64,000 nt of DNA, taken from an uncultured Bacillota bacterium (GTDB taxonomy: Bacteria; Bacillota; Clostridia; Oscillospirales; Oscillospiraceae). The translations under genes and the position numbers were made by a program. The DNA lies in the NCBI GenBank assembly GCA_947645675.1, contig CANSDP010000003.1, forward strand, positions 47,040 through 111,039. Direction: 5' to 3'. The notes under the pieces were generated by a model. That model saw only the letters and a program-made list of their open reading frames with translations. It did not search any database and was not told the origin of the DNA. This document shows positions 32,785 through 40,838 of the stretch, piece by piece. How positions within the stretch are numbered: position 1 is the stretch's first letter; every line of letters starts with the position of its first letter.

Positions 32785-33180
32785 TTACTGTTTCTCCTTT
32801 AACAGGTCCCGAATCTCCATAAGCAGCTTCTCCTCGGCGGAGGGCTCCGGGGGCGCGGGCTCTTCCTTGGGGGGCTCCTTCTTCTTGCGGTGGAAGCGGT
32901 TGATGGTCTTAATCAGGCAGAAGACCACAAAGGCCATGACAAGGAAGTTGAAAACCGCCTGGATGAAGTTGCCGTAGGCGATGACCGCCCCGTTGATGGT
33001 GAAGGACAGGGCGGCAAAGCTGATGCTGCCGGTGAAGATGCCCAGGAGAGGCATGATGATGTCGTTAATGAGGGAGGTGGTGATGGCGGTAAAGGCTCCG
33101 CCGATGATAACGCCCACCGCCATGTCCATCACGTTGCCCCGGGCGATGAACTGCTTAAATTCATCCATAAATTTTTTCAT
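32785..33180 (-). CDS. mscL: Large-conductance mechanosensitive channel
   Basis: 131 aa. MscL opens under membrane tension to release solutes. N-terminal helix and TM1 are clear: FKQFIARGNVMDMAVGVIIG, then the IMPLLG loop and TM2 FIQAVFNFLVMAFVVFCLI. The C-terminal cytoplasmic helix EEKLLMEIRDLLKEK follows a Pro/Glu linker. Length and order are normal. Confidence 0.96.
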   Translation of the reverse strand: MKKFMDEFKQFIARGNVMDMAVGVIIGGAFTAITTSLINDIIMPLLGIFTGSISFAALSFTINGAVIAYGNFIQAVFNFLVMAFVVFCLIKTINRFHRKKKEPPKEEPAPPEPSAEEKLLMEIRDLLKEKQ

Positions 33181-33238
33181 AAGGTTTGTTCCTTCCGTTT
33201 ATCTTTTGTACGGATAGCTCACATTGGAACCTGAGCGA

Positions 33239-33355
33239 TTATCTCACGGTCTCCAGGCCCTCCCGTTTGGCGTGGGGCTGTGCCCCGGGCACAATGGCTT
33301 CCGCCGCCCGGGCGGGGCAGATGATAGCACAGCAGAGGACAAGGAGCTTTTCCAT
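33239..33355 (-). CDS. Possible 38-aa secreted peptide
   Basis: ATG 33355 to TAA 33239, 12 bp downstream of the PilZ gene, with GGGAGAGG in front. The N-terminus MEKLLVLCCAIICPARAAEA resembles a short signal sequence, and the rest is a 20-residue basic tail. It could be a real small peptide or a chance ORF; no homologue is recalled. Confidence 0.35.
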   Translation of the reverse strand: MEKLLVLCCAIICPARAAEAIVPGAQPHAKREGLETVR

Positions 33356-33367
33356 ACGCCTCTCCCT

Positions 33368-34144
33368 TTAATCGTCCCTGTGGTAGCCGCTGTTATACCA
33401 GCTGCCGCCGGAGGTACGGCGATGGGTTTCTCTGATGCCCATTTGCAGATTATAGAGGGTCTTGTTCAGCGAGTCGGTCTCCCGCTCGGTGAGCTGAGCG
33501 AAGAGGATGCCATAGCGGAACTTGCCCTCGCCCCGCTCCATGCACCGGACAATCTGTCCCAGGAAGGTGAGGGGGGTGTAGTCGTCCAGCTTGACCCGGA
33601 TGCGGAGGATCTCGTCTTCCATATGGACGTAGTCGGTCTGGACGCAGCAGCCTCCGGTGCTGATGTCCACCAGCTGGCACTCCTCCGGGGTGGTGAACAG
33701 GGTGTCCTCCTGGCGGTAGAGGGTGGCGGGCGCGCTGTAAGGCAGACGGAAATTGTCCCGGACCTCCGTGTGGACTTCTCGCTTCAGGTTTTTTACTCTG
33801 AAGCTGGTCCGGCTGGACTCCTCTATGGTGCCGCTGAAATGGATGGGAACCAGACGCTTGTCATAGCCCACCAGGCTGACGTCCGCGCCCAGAGGGGCGG
33901 TTTTGAAGGACAGCTCGCCGGGCAGGCGGGCCAGGGCGATGACGGCGGCGTTGTGCTCGGTGATCTGACCGGTAAGCAGGGGCTCGCGGCTGTCCTTGAG
34001 GGTCACTTCGATCTGCATTCCCTTATAGACCTGTCCGCTGGATGCCTCCCGGCTGGGAACGTATTGAACTTCCTCTTCTTCCAGTAATTCATCCTCGTCC
34101 TCGTCGTCTTCCCGCTCTCTGGAGAAGAAAGAAAAGATACCCAT
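33368..34144 (-). CDS. PilZ-domain c-di-GMP-binding protein
   Basis: 258 aa. An acidic N-terminal tail (EREDDEDEDELLEEEEVQY) is followed by a YcgR-N-like beta domain and a C-terminal PilZ domain. c-di-GMP ligands are present: RDNFR (RxxxR) near residue 131 and DISTGG (D/NxSxxG) near 161. YcgR-like proteins slow the flagellar motor or control exopolysaccharide export. No cyclase or flagellar gene is in the window. Confidence 0.85.
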   Translation of the reverse strand: MGIFSFFSREREDDEDEDELLEEEEVQYVPSREASSGQVYKGMQIEVTLKDSREPLLTGQITEHNAAVIALARLPGELSFKTAPLGADVSLVGYDKRLVPIHFSGTIEESSRTSFRVKNLKREVHTEVRDNFRLPYSAPATLYRQEDTLFTTPEECQLVDISTGGCCVQTDYVHMEDEILRIRVKLDDYTPLTFLGQIVRCMERGEGKFRYGILFAQLTERETDSLNKTLYNLQMGIRETHRRTSGGSWYNSGYHRDD

Positions 34145-34166
34145 GTTACATTACTCCTTTCCAAGC

Positions 34167-35468
34167 TTAGTTGTTAGGAACCATGACCTCCAAGCCGCCC
34201 ATATAGGGCTGGAGCACCTTGGGGATGGTCACGCTGCCGTCGGCCCGGAGGTTGTTCTCCAGGAAGGCGATGAGCATACGGGGGGGAGCCACCACGGTGT
34301 TGTTCAGGGTGTGGGGGAGATAGGTGCCCTTCTCACCCTTGACCCGCATTTTCAGGCGGCGGGCCTGGGCGTCACCCAGGTTGGAGCAGGAGCAGACCTC
34401 AAAATATTTTTGCTGCCGGGGGGACCAGGCCTCAATGTCGCAGGACTTCACCTTCAAATCGGCCAGGTCGCCGGAGCAGCACTCCAGCTGCCGCACGGGG
34501 ATGTCCAGGGAGCGGAAGAGCTCCACGCTGTACCGCCACATTTTCTCATACCAGTCCATGGACTCCTCTGGCTTGCAGACCACGATCATCTCCTGCTTTT
34601 CAAACTGGTGGATGCGGTAGACGCCCCGCTCCTCGATACCATGGGCACCCTTCTCCTTGCGGAAGCAGGGGGAGTAGGAGGTGAGGGTCTGGGGCAGGGC
34701 GCTTTCGGGGATGATCTGGTCGATGAACTTGCCAATCATGGAGTGCTCGCTGGTGCCGATAAGGTAGAGGTCCTCCCCCTCGATCTTATACATCATGGCC
34801 TCCATGTCGGTCTGGCTCATGACGCCCTCCACCACGTTGCCGTGGATCATGAAGGGGGGGATGCAGAAGGTGAAGCCCTTGCCAATCATGAAGTCCCGGG
34901 CGTAGGCCAGCACCGCCTCATGGAGGCGGGCTACGTCGCCCATCAGATAGTAGAACCCGTTGCCCGACACCCGGCCGGCGGCATCCATGTCCACGCCGTT
35001 GAACCGCTCCATAATCTCGGTGTGGTAGGGGATCTCAAAACCGGGGGTGACCGGCTCGCCGAACCGCTCCACCTCCACGTTGGCGGAGTCGTCGGGGCCA
35101 ATGGGGACGGAGGGGTCAATGATATTGGGAATAAGGAGCATGATTTTGCGGATCTTCTCGGCCAGCTCAGTCTCCTTCTCCTCCAGCTGAGCCAGCCGGT
35201 CGGCGTTGGCCTTTACCTTGGCCTTGGCCTCCTCGGCCTCGGCCAGCTTGGAGGGGTCCTTCTTGGCCTGACCCATGAGCATCCCCACCTGCTTGCTGAG
35301 GGCGTTCCGGGAGGCCCTCAGCTCGTTGGCCTCGGACATAGCGGCCCGGTTCTCGGCGTCCAGAGCCAGCACCTCATCCACCAGGGGGAGCTTCTCCTCC
35401 TGGAACTTCTTTTTGATGTTCTCCTTAACGGCCTCCGAGTTCTCCCGGATGAATCGAATGTCCAGCAT
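34167..35468 (-). CDS. serS: Seryl-tRNA synthetase
   Basis: 433 aa. An N-terminal antiparallel coiled-coil arm spans about residues 30-110. Class II motifs: motif 2 TSYSPCFRKEKGAHGIEERG, serine-site IGTSEHSMIGKFID and ECCSGDLADLKVKSCDIEAW, and motif 3 LNNTVVAPPRMLIAFLENN. Close to the parAB operon, with a parS site in its upstream region. Confidence 0.96.
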   Translation of the reverse strand: MLDIRFIRENSEAVKENIKKKFQEEKLPLVDEVLALDAENRAAMSEANELRASRNALSKQVGMLMGQAKKDPSKLAEAEEAKAKVKANADRLAQLEEKETELAEKIRKIMLLIPNIIDPSVPIGPDDSANVEVERFGEPVTPGFEIPYHTEIMERFNGVDMDAAGRVSGNGFYYLMGDVARLHEAVLAYARDFMIGKGFTFCIPPFMIHGNVVEGVMSQTDMEAMMYKIEGEDLYLIGTSEHSMIGKFIDQIIPESALPQTLTSYSPCFRKEKGAHGIEERGVYRIHQFEKQEMIVVCKPEESMDWYEKMWRYSVELFRSLDIPVRQLECCSGDLADLKVKSCDIEAWSPRQQKYFEVCSCSNLGDAQARRLKMRVKGEKGTYLPHTLNNTVVAPPRMLIAFLENNLRADGSVTIPKVLQPYMGGLEVMVPNN

Positions 35469-35503
35469 GGTATATTCTCTCCTTCAATTATAATCGGGTT
35501 TTA

Positions 35504-35519
35504 GGTTTCACGTGAAACA
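35504..35519. promoter_or_regulatory. parS site
   Basis: GGTTTCACGTGAAACA matches the parS consensus at 15 of 16 positions. It lies between serS and the coiled-coil gene next to parB. Confidence 0.88.
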
Positions 35520-35521
35520 TT

Positions 35522-36109
35522 TTATTTCATAACCTTGTCGTATATTTCCTGATACCGGGCGGCGGGGGAGGGCTGATCCTCTCCCAGGGCGCTGGCGGGG
35601 GGGAGGTAGTTGGGAAGCAGTTCTCCCATTTGCTGGATGATCTCCCGGCATTGATTGTATTTCTTTTGACTGTAGGCCCGCTCCAGGAGACAGAGATGCT
35701 CCAGAGCCTCGGTCTCCCGTTCCAGGTCGATGCTTGCCTGCTTTGAGAGGTTGTAGTCGGCTTCCAGCTGGTTGTGCCGGTCCTGGAGGGCGTCCAGCTG
35801 GGACTTTTCCTCCTCCAGCTGGCCCTTGAGGGCCTCGTTCTCCGCGATCAGCTGTTCCAACCGCTGGACGGCGGAGGTGGACTGCTGCTGCAAGTCGCTG
35901 ATGTTAGCCTGGTCCTGCTCCTGCTGCTGTTCAAACTGGCGGCGCTCCATCATAAAGGTGTAGAGCAAAAGGACCAGGGCGGCGGCAAAGAGGATGGTGA
36001 CATATTGAAAGACGGACCGCTGGCGGCGGCGCTGCTGCCCTCGGGTGATCTGAGGGGCAGGGGGAGGGGAGCCCTGCTCCTCCACGGAGTGCTGACGGTC
36101 CTCAGCCAT
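35522..36109 (-). CDS. Single-pass membrane coiled-coil protein
   Basis: 195 aa from ATG 36109, overlapping the parB stop by 8 bp. A cytoplasmic basic N-terminus (QITRGQQRRRQRSVFQY) leads to one helix (VTILFAAALVLLLYTFMM) and a coiled coil of about 90 residues (RQFEQQQEQDQANISDLQQQ onward). The C-terminal domain contains LCLLERAYSQKKYNQCREII, similar to a TPR-like turn. Linkage with parAB suggests a role in envelope or chromosome organisation; this is a guess. Confidence 0.75.
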   Translation of the reverse strand: MAEDRQHSVEEQGSPPPAPQITRGQQRRRQRSVFQYVTILFAAALVLLLYTFMMERRQFEQQQEQDQANISDLQQQSTSAVQRLEQLIAENEALKGQLEEEKSQLDALQDRHNQLEADYNLSKQASIDLERETEALEHLCLLERAYSQKKYNQCREIIQQMGELLPNYLPPASALGEDQPSPAARYQEIYDKVMK

Positions 36110-36995
36110 AAACCGCACCCCCCTCGCCGTTGAGATGCTGGAGCAGGGCCAGAAGGGCCTCCATGTCCTGCTCATTGTAGTATTCCAGCTCAATGCGGCC
36201 CTTTTTGCCCTTGTGGGCGATCTTTACCTTTCGGCCCAACCGGCCCGACAGATCCTTCTCCAGCTCGCCCAGGTAGAGGGACAGGTCAGGGCCATCCGGC
36301 TTCGCCTTTTCCTTTTTCTCCTTCTGGAGGGCCTTCACCAGGGCCTCCGTCTGGCGGACGGACAGCTGGCTCTCCACCACCCGCTTTGCCGCCTCCTTTT
36401 GCAGGGCGGGGGAGGGGGCGCCCAGAATGGCCCGGGCGTGTCCGGCGGAGAGGGAGCCCTCCTCCACCAAAGCCATGACCTCCTCGGGCAAGGCCAGAAG
36501 GCGGAGGGTGTTGGTGATGGCCGGCCGGGATTTGCCCATCTGCTGGGCCACCTGCTCCTGGGTCAGGCCGTATTCCTCCATCAGGGTGCGGTAGCCTCTG
36601 GCCTCCTCAGCGGGGTTCAGGTCCTCCCGCTGGAGGTTTTCAATCAGGCCCAGCTCCATTACCTTCCGGTCGTCCGCCTCGATGATGACGGCGGGGACCT
36701 CCTGCAAACCGGCGGCCTTTGCCGCCCGCCACCGCCGCTCTCCGGCGATGATCTGATAGTAGCCGGTGGCCAGCCGCCGGACGGTCAGGGGCTGAATGAT
36801 GCCGTGGACCCGGATGGAGTCGGCCAGGTCGGACAGGGCGTCCTCGTCAAACCGCTTCCGAGGCTGATTCAGCCCGGGCTCTACCTGGGAGATGGGCAGG
36901 GAGATGGAGCCCTCGTTCTGATCTGGCAGGTCCGGGTCGCCCAGCAGGGCGTTCAGCCCCCGGCCCAGCCCCAGTTCTGTATTTCGTTTTGCCAT
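36102..36995 (-). CDS. parB: Chromosome-partitioning protein ParB (Spo0J)
   Basis: 297 aa. ParB is a CTP-dependent clamp loaded at parS. N-terminal CTP-binding motifs are GYYQIIAGERRWRAAKAAG (GERR) and ELGLIENLQREDLNPAEEA (ENLQR). The central HTH is GLTQEQVAQQMGKSRPAITN. The C-terminal dimer domain ends EYYNEQDMEALLALLQHL. It forms an operon with parA upstream. Confidence 0.95.
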   Translation of the reverse strand: MAKRNTELGLGRGLNALLGDPDLPDQNEGSISLPISQVEPGLNQPRKRFDEDALSDLADSIRVHGIIQPLTVRRLATGYYQIIAGERRWRAAKAAGLQEVPAVIIEADDRKVMELGLIENLQREDLNPAEEARGYRTLMEEYGLTQEQVAQQMGKSRPAITNTLRLLALPEEVMALVEEGSLSAGHARAILGAPSPALQKEAAKRVVESQLSVRQTEALVKALQKEKKEKAKPDGPDLSLYLGELEKDLSGRLGRKVKIAHKGKKGRIELEYYNEQDMEALLALLQHLNGEGGAVYG

Positions 36996-37003
36996 TTTAC
37001 TAT

Positions 37004-37756
37004 TTACCTCGCAATCATTTCCTCAGCCAGCAGCCGGTAGGCCTCCGCCCCCCGGGAGTAGGCGTCGTAGGCGGTGATGGGCTTGCCGTGGCTGGGGGCC
37101 TCGGACAGGCGGACGTTCCGGGGGATGACGGTGGCGTAGACCTGGCCGGGGAAGTGGCGCTTGACCTCCTCCGCCACCTGGAGGGACAGATTGGTCCGGC
37201 TGTCGAACATGGTGAGGAGGACTCCCTCCATGTTGAGGGACGGGTTCAGACGCCGCTTTACCAGCCGGACGGTGGCCAGCAGGTCACTCAAGCCCTCCAG
37301 AGCGTAATACTCACACTGGACCGGCACCAGCAGGGAGCCGGCGGCGCACAGGGCGTTGACGGTGAGCAGCTCCAGGGAGGGGGGGCAGTCGATAAAGATG
37401 AAGTCGTACCGGTCCGCCAGAACGTCCAGCGCCTGCTTCAGCAGATTTTCCCGGTCCTCAATGCCGATCATCTCAATGCCCGCGCCGGCCAGCGCCTTGT
37501 TGGAGGGCAACACGTCGCCGAACTTGGTGGAGACCACCGCCTTGGCCGGCTCGGCTCCGCTGACCAGAACGTCGTAGATGTTGGGGGAGGCGGTGTTTTT
37601 GTCCACACCCATCCCCGAGGTGGCGTTGGCCTGGGGGTCGAAGTCGCACAGCAGGACCCGTTTGCCCGCCTCATGGAGGGCGGCAGTTATGTTTACGGTG
37701 GTGGTGGTCTTGCCCACCCCGCCCTTTTGATTGACAACGGCGATGATTTTTGCCAT
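37004..37756 (-). CDS. parA: Chromosome-partitioning ATPase ParA (Soj)
   Basis: 250 aa. Deviant Walker A: VVNQKGGVGKTTTTVNI at the N-terminus; LLCDFDPQANATSGMGVD next; Walker B FIFIDCPPSLELLTVNAL near residue 125; then PVQCEYYALEGLSDLL. Soj-type ParA controls DnaA and origin segregation with Spo0J. It lies 8 bp upstream of parB. Confidence 0.96.
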   Translation of the reverse strand: MAKIIAVVNQKGGVGKTTTTVNITAALHEAGKRVLLCDFDPQANATSGMGVDKNTASPNIYDVLVSGAEPAKAVVSTKFGDVLPSNKALAGAGIEMIGIEDRENLLKQALDVLADRYDFIFIDCPPSLELLTVNALCAAGSLLVPVQCEYYALEGLSDLLATVRLVKRRLNPSLNMEGVLLTMFDSRTNLSLQVAEEVKRHFPGQVYATVIPRNVRLSEAPSHGKPITAYDAYSRGAEAYRLLAEEMIAR

Positions 37757-37856
37757 TGGGATGCCTCCTATGTGGTTGGACTGAAAATAGACTTGTGCAA
37801 CTTTGTATTATAACAATGGTGGGAGAAGATTTCAACCGTTTTGCGTAAAAAATAAA

Positions 37857-37880
37857 AAAGCTTCCCCAAAGGGAAGCTTT
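37857..37880. terminator. Hairpin between noc-like gene and parA
   Basis: AAAGCTTCCC, loop CAAA, GGGAAGCTTT. On the minus strand an A/T-rich run follows, so it can end the Noc-like transcript. Confidence 0.75.
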
Positions 37881-37896
37881 CGCTGCCGCAGGTCGA

Positions 37897-37912
37897 TGTT
37901 TCACGTGAAACA
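37897..37912. promoter_or_regulatory. Perfect parS site
   Basis: TGTTTCACGTGAAACA is a 16/16 consensus match, and the palindrome extends two bases further on each side. It sits just after the noc-like gene and upstream of parAB. Confidence 0.96.
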
Positions 37913-38722
37913 TCAGCCCACGCGGCGGGGGATGTGGATGGTGAGCAAAATTTCCTCCTCCCGGTCCTCCCGGCTGCACTGGGCGTCCACACCGGCGGAG
38001 CGCATCACATCCAGGCTATGGGTTATGGTATTGAGGAAGAGACGCACGTCCTTGACGATGAAGGTAGGCCGCCTCCGGGGAGGCACGGGCTTGGCGGCCA
38101 GCAGGCTGTCCACCAGGGCCTCAGTCTGGGCCACGGTCAGCCCCTGGCTGACCACCTGGCGGGCGGCGTCCAGCTGGCGTTCCGGCGTATCCAGCCGCAG
38201 GAGGGCCCGGGCGTGGCGCTCGGTGGCCCCGCCGTCCCGGAGAAGGGAGAGGGTGTCCGAGGACAGCCGCAGCAGCCTCAGCTTATTGGCCACGGCGGAT
38301 TGACTCTTGCCCACCCGCCGGGCGGCTTCCTCCTGGGAGACGTGGTAGGTGTCGATAAGGCGGCGGAGAGCCAGGGCCTCCTCCCAGAAATCCAGGTCCC
38401 GGCGCTGGAGGTTCTCCACCAGCGCCAGCACCGAGGAGGACTGACTGTCCGCCTGGATGGACAGGCAGGGCACCTCCTCCAGTCCGGCCAGACGGGCCGC
38501 CCGCAGGCGGCGCTCCCCGGCCACCAGCTCCCACCGGCCCTCCCGGCGGCGGACGGTCAGGGGCTGAAGCACCCCCAGCTCCTGGATGGAGGCGGACAGC
38601 TCCTCCAAGCCCGACTGGTCGAAGGTGCGCCTGGGCTGGTCTGGGTTTGGATAAATGGCGTCCGGGGAGAGAAATAACACGCGTCCTGTCTCAAAAAGTC
38701 CTTTTTTCGTCAGCGGCCACAT
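37913..38722 (-). CDS. noc: Second ParB-family protein, Noc-like nucleoid occlusion factor
   Basis: 269 aa from ATG 38722 (MWPLTKKGLFETGRVLFLSP), with AAAGGTGG upstream; the longer ORF runs through the opposite-strand promoter. ParB-fold motifs WELVAGERRLRAARLAG and LALVENLQRRDLDFWEEA are intact, and the HTH is HVSQEEAARRVGKSQSAVAN. Noc arose from ParB by duplication and blocks division over the chromosome. The N-terminal amphipathic helix of Bacillus Noc is not evident, so a second ParB is an alternative. Confidence 0.8.
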   Translation of the reverse strand: MWPLTKKGLFETGRVLFLSPDAIYPNPDQPRRTFDQSGLEELSASIQELGVLQPLTVRRREGRWELVAGERRLRAARLAGLEEVPCLSIQADSQSSSVLALVENLQRRDLDFWEEALALRRLIDTYHVSQEEAARRVGKSQSAVANKLRLLRLSSDTLSLLRDGGATERHARALLRLDTPERQLDAARQVVSQGLTVAQTEALVDSLLAAKPVPPRRRPTFIVKDVRLFLNTITHSLDVMRSAGVDAQCSREDREEEILLTIHIPRRVG

Positions 38723-38870
38723 AAAAAAACCACCTTTCTCATGTACATCACCCGGCTGTGGGGCATCGGCCTCTTGCTTCTGTCCATAGTTTACCATAAA
38801 TTGGAAAAGAGACCGTCGAACGCTGACGCCCACAAAAAATTTCCCGGGGAAGGAAGGACGAAAAAGGGGG

Positions 38871-38899
38871 TTGCGGGTCGAAGAAATATCCGATACAAT
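38871..38899 (+). promoter_or_regulatory. xpt promoter
   Basis: TTGCGG (38871-38876), 17 bp, TACAAT (38894-38899). Only about 25 nt separate the start site from the gene, so there is no room for a purine riboswitch. Confidence 0.75.
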
Positions 38900-38929
38900 A
38901 GAGAAACAACAAAAAAGGCGGTGGAGCAT

Positions 38930-39505
38930 GTGGAATTGCTGAAACAGCGCATCCGGCAGGACGGAACAGTGAAGGGAACCGACGTGCTGAAGGTGGACAG
39001 CTTTCTCAACCATCAGATGGACATTGACCTTTTCGAGGAGATCGGAAAGGAGTTCAAGCGGCGGTTTGAGGGCTGCGGCGTCAACAAGATTCTGACCATC
39101 GAGGCCTCGGGCATCGGGATCGCCTGCATCGCGGCCCGGCACTTTCACTGTCCAGTGGTCTTCGCCAAGAAGAGCCAGAGCAAAAATATCGCCGGGGCGG
39201 TGTACGCCGCCCGGGTGGAGTCCTTCACCCACGGCAGGGTCTACGATGTGATTGTCTCCCGAAAATTTTTGGGCCCGGGGGACAGGGTACTGATTATCGA
39301 CGACTTTTTAGCCAACGGCGCGGCCCTGGAGGGGCTGACCGACCTGGTGAGCCAGTCCGGGGCCCAGCTGGCCGGGGCGGGCATCGTCATTGAAAAGGCC
39401 TTTCAGCCCGGAGGAGACCGCCTGCGGGCCAAGGGAATCCGAGTGGAGTCCCTGGCCCGGGTCAAGTCTATGAGCGAGACCGGCGGAGTGGAATTTACCG
39501 ATTAA
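38930..39505 (+). CDS. xpt: Xanthine phosphoribosyltransferase
   Basis: 191 aa from GTG 38930 with GGTGGAG in front. The sequence closely follows Bacillus Xpt: VLKVDSFLNHQMD, LTIEASGIGIACIAA, CPVVFAKKSQS, and the PRPP loop VLIIDDFLANGAALEGL, then GIVIEKAFQPGGDRL and VESLARVKSM. It salvages xanthine to XMP. The purine riboswitch that often precedes xpt is absent here. Confidence 0.95.
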   Translation: MELLKQRIRQDGTVKGTDVLKVDSFLNHQMDIDLFEEIGKEFKRRFEGCGVNKILTIEASGIGIACIAARHFHCPVVFAKKSQSKNIAGAVYAARVESFTHGRVYDVIVSRKFLGPGDRVLIIDDFLANGAALEGLTDLVSQSGAQLAGAGIVIEKAFQPGGDRLRAKGIRVESLARVKSMSETGGVEFTD

Positions 39506-39509
39506 AAAA

Positions 39510-39537
39510 CAGGAGCGCCCCTCCCGGGACGCTCCTG
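39510..39537. terminator. Terminator between convergent xpt and PrsA-like gene
   Basis: CAGGAGCG and CGCTCCTG form the stem. On the minus strand it is followed by TTTTTTAATC, a clear U-run; on the plus strand the run is weak. Confidence 0.8.
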
Positions 39538-39541
39538 CGTG

Positions 39542-40690
39542 TTATCCGGCCTGGCTTCCGCTGGCCTGACCTCCGCCGGTCTGGCCCCCGGCGGCTTGCA
39601 GCTCCTGCTGGATGGCCGACTGAAGGGCGGCGAGGTTTTCATTGATCGCGGCGGGGTCCAGCTTGTCAAACTCGGGCGTTTTTTCCGGGGCGGAGGATTC
39701 CAGCATTTCGCCGATCTTCTGGTCGGCAAGATAGGAGATACAGTCCGCCCGGAAGGTGTCCGGGTTCATGGGCAGGCGGAGAATGATGTGATAGCCAAAG
39801 TCGCTCTCCACAATATCGCTGATCTCTCCGTCCTTCAGGGCCAGAGCGGCCTCCTCAAAGGGGGCGACCATCTGTCCCTTGGAGGTGGTGTAGCCCTCGG
39901 GGTTGGCGGCCAGCCCGGTGTCCTCGCTGTACTCATGCATCAGCTGGTCGAAGAGGTTGACGGGGTCCTCAGCGGCCCGGAGCTGAGCCAAAAGGTTATC
40001 CGCGGTGGCCTTCTTCTGGGCGATGGTCTCCTCGTCCAGGGGCTGGCGGGTGCTCAGATCAATGGTGGACAGCAGGATGTGCTTGGCCCGGTACTGACCG
40101 GTCTCCTCCAGAAAGGCCGACACCTCGGCGTCGGTGGGATAGCTTCCGCTGTCCTCGCCGAAATAGCGCTGGGCCAGCTGATTAAACAGGTCGCCGGTTC
40201 CCACAACGTAGGCAAATTGTTCCCGGTCGGCCAGACCGCTCCAGAGAACATGATTCACCATAGCCTCTCCGCCTACCTGCTCTGCCAGTGTGGCGAAATA
40301 GGTCTCCAGTTTTTCGCTGGTGGCCGGCTCCAGCTCCAGGCTCTCCTGCCGGGCCAGCTGGTGGACCAGAGCGTGGAGGGAGGCAGCCGCCATAGCCTCA
40401 TCCAGACCACCCCGCTGGGGATACCAGTAGAGCAGGCGGGCGACGGTGATATCCTCGTCCCCCAGCCGAGCCACCACCGTGTTTCCGGGCATCCCGGCGA
40501 CGGCCTGATAGGGGTCGGTGACGGCGGACAGGTCCATGGGCTCGGTCTGACCGGTCTGGCTGGAGCTTCCCGAGGAGCCGGAGCCGCTGGGCGCGCCGCT
40601 GGAGGAGGCCCCCCCTCCGCAGCCGGACAGGGCGGTCAGTGTTATTGCGAGGGCCAGCGCGGCGGCCCACAGCCGTTTTGAGTTTTTCAT
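39542..40690 (-). CDS. PrsA/SurA-like peptidyl-prolyl isomerase lipoprotein
   Basis: 382 aa from ATG 40690. Lipoprotein signal with LTALSGC near residue 21, then a Ser/Gly-rich linker. SurA-N-like helices are followed by a parvulin-type domain: YRAKHILLSTID, FDQLMHEYSEDTG, GQMVAPFEEAALALKDGEIS and SDFGYHIILRL. It should fold exported proteins on the outer face of the membrane. The C-terminus is Gly/Gln-rich. Confidence 0.88.
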   Translation of the reverse strand: MKNSKRLWAAALALAITLTALSGCGGGASSSGAPSGSGSSGSSSQTGQTEPMDLSAVTDPYQAVAGMPGNTVVARLGDEDITVARLLYWYPQRGGLDEAMAAASLHALVHQLARQESLELEPATSEKLETYFATLAEQVGGEAMVNHVLWSGLADREQFAYVVGTGDLFNQLAQRYFGEDSGSYPTDAEVSAFLEETGQYRAKHILLSTIDLSTRQPLDEETIAQKKATADNLLAQLRAAEDPVNLFDQLMHEYSEDTGLAANPEGYTTSKGQMVAPFEEAALALKDGEISDIVESDFGYHIILRLPMNPDTFRADCISYLADQKIGEMLESSAPEKTPEFDKLDPAAINENLAALQSAIQQELQAAGGQTGGGQASGSQAG

Positions 40691-40726
40691 AGCTGTTTCC
40701 TTTCCAGTGAAAAATGATTGGCACCT

Positions 40727-40755
40727 ATCATACCACAGAATATAGAATGGAGCAA
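40727..40755 (-). promoter_or_regulatory. Promoter of the PrsA-like gene
   Basis: Minus strand TTGCTC (40750-40755), 17 bp, TATGAT (40727-40732) with TGG immediately upstream (extended -10). Confidence 0.7.
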
Positions 40756-40780
40756 CAGAATTTTGCAAACGGCGGGATAC

Positions 40781-40809
40781 TTGCGGTACACACCCGGTCG
40801 TGGTACAAT
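40781..40809 (+). promoter_or_regulatory. mnmG promoter
   Basis: TTGCGG (40781-40786), 17 bp, TACAAT (40804-40809), again with TGG before the -10. Confidence 0.78.
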
Positions 40810-40838
40810 AGCCGCTAAGACAGAGGGAGTGTGCTGAT

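Noticed and set aside
38723..38929. Purine riboswitch before xpt
   Set aside because: The promoter lies only about 30 bp before the start codon, leaving no leader long enough for an aptamer.
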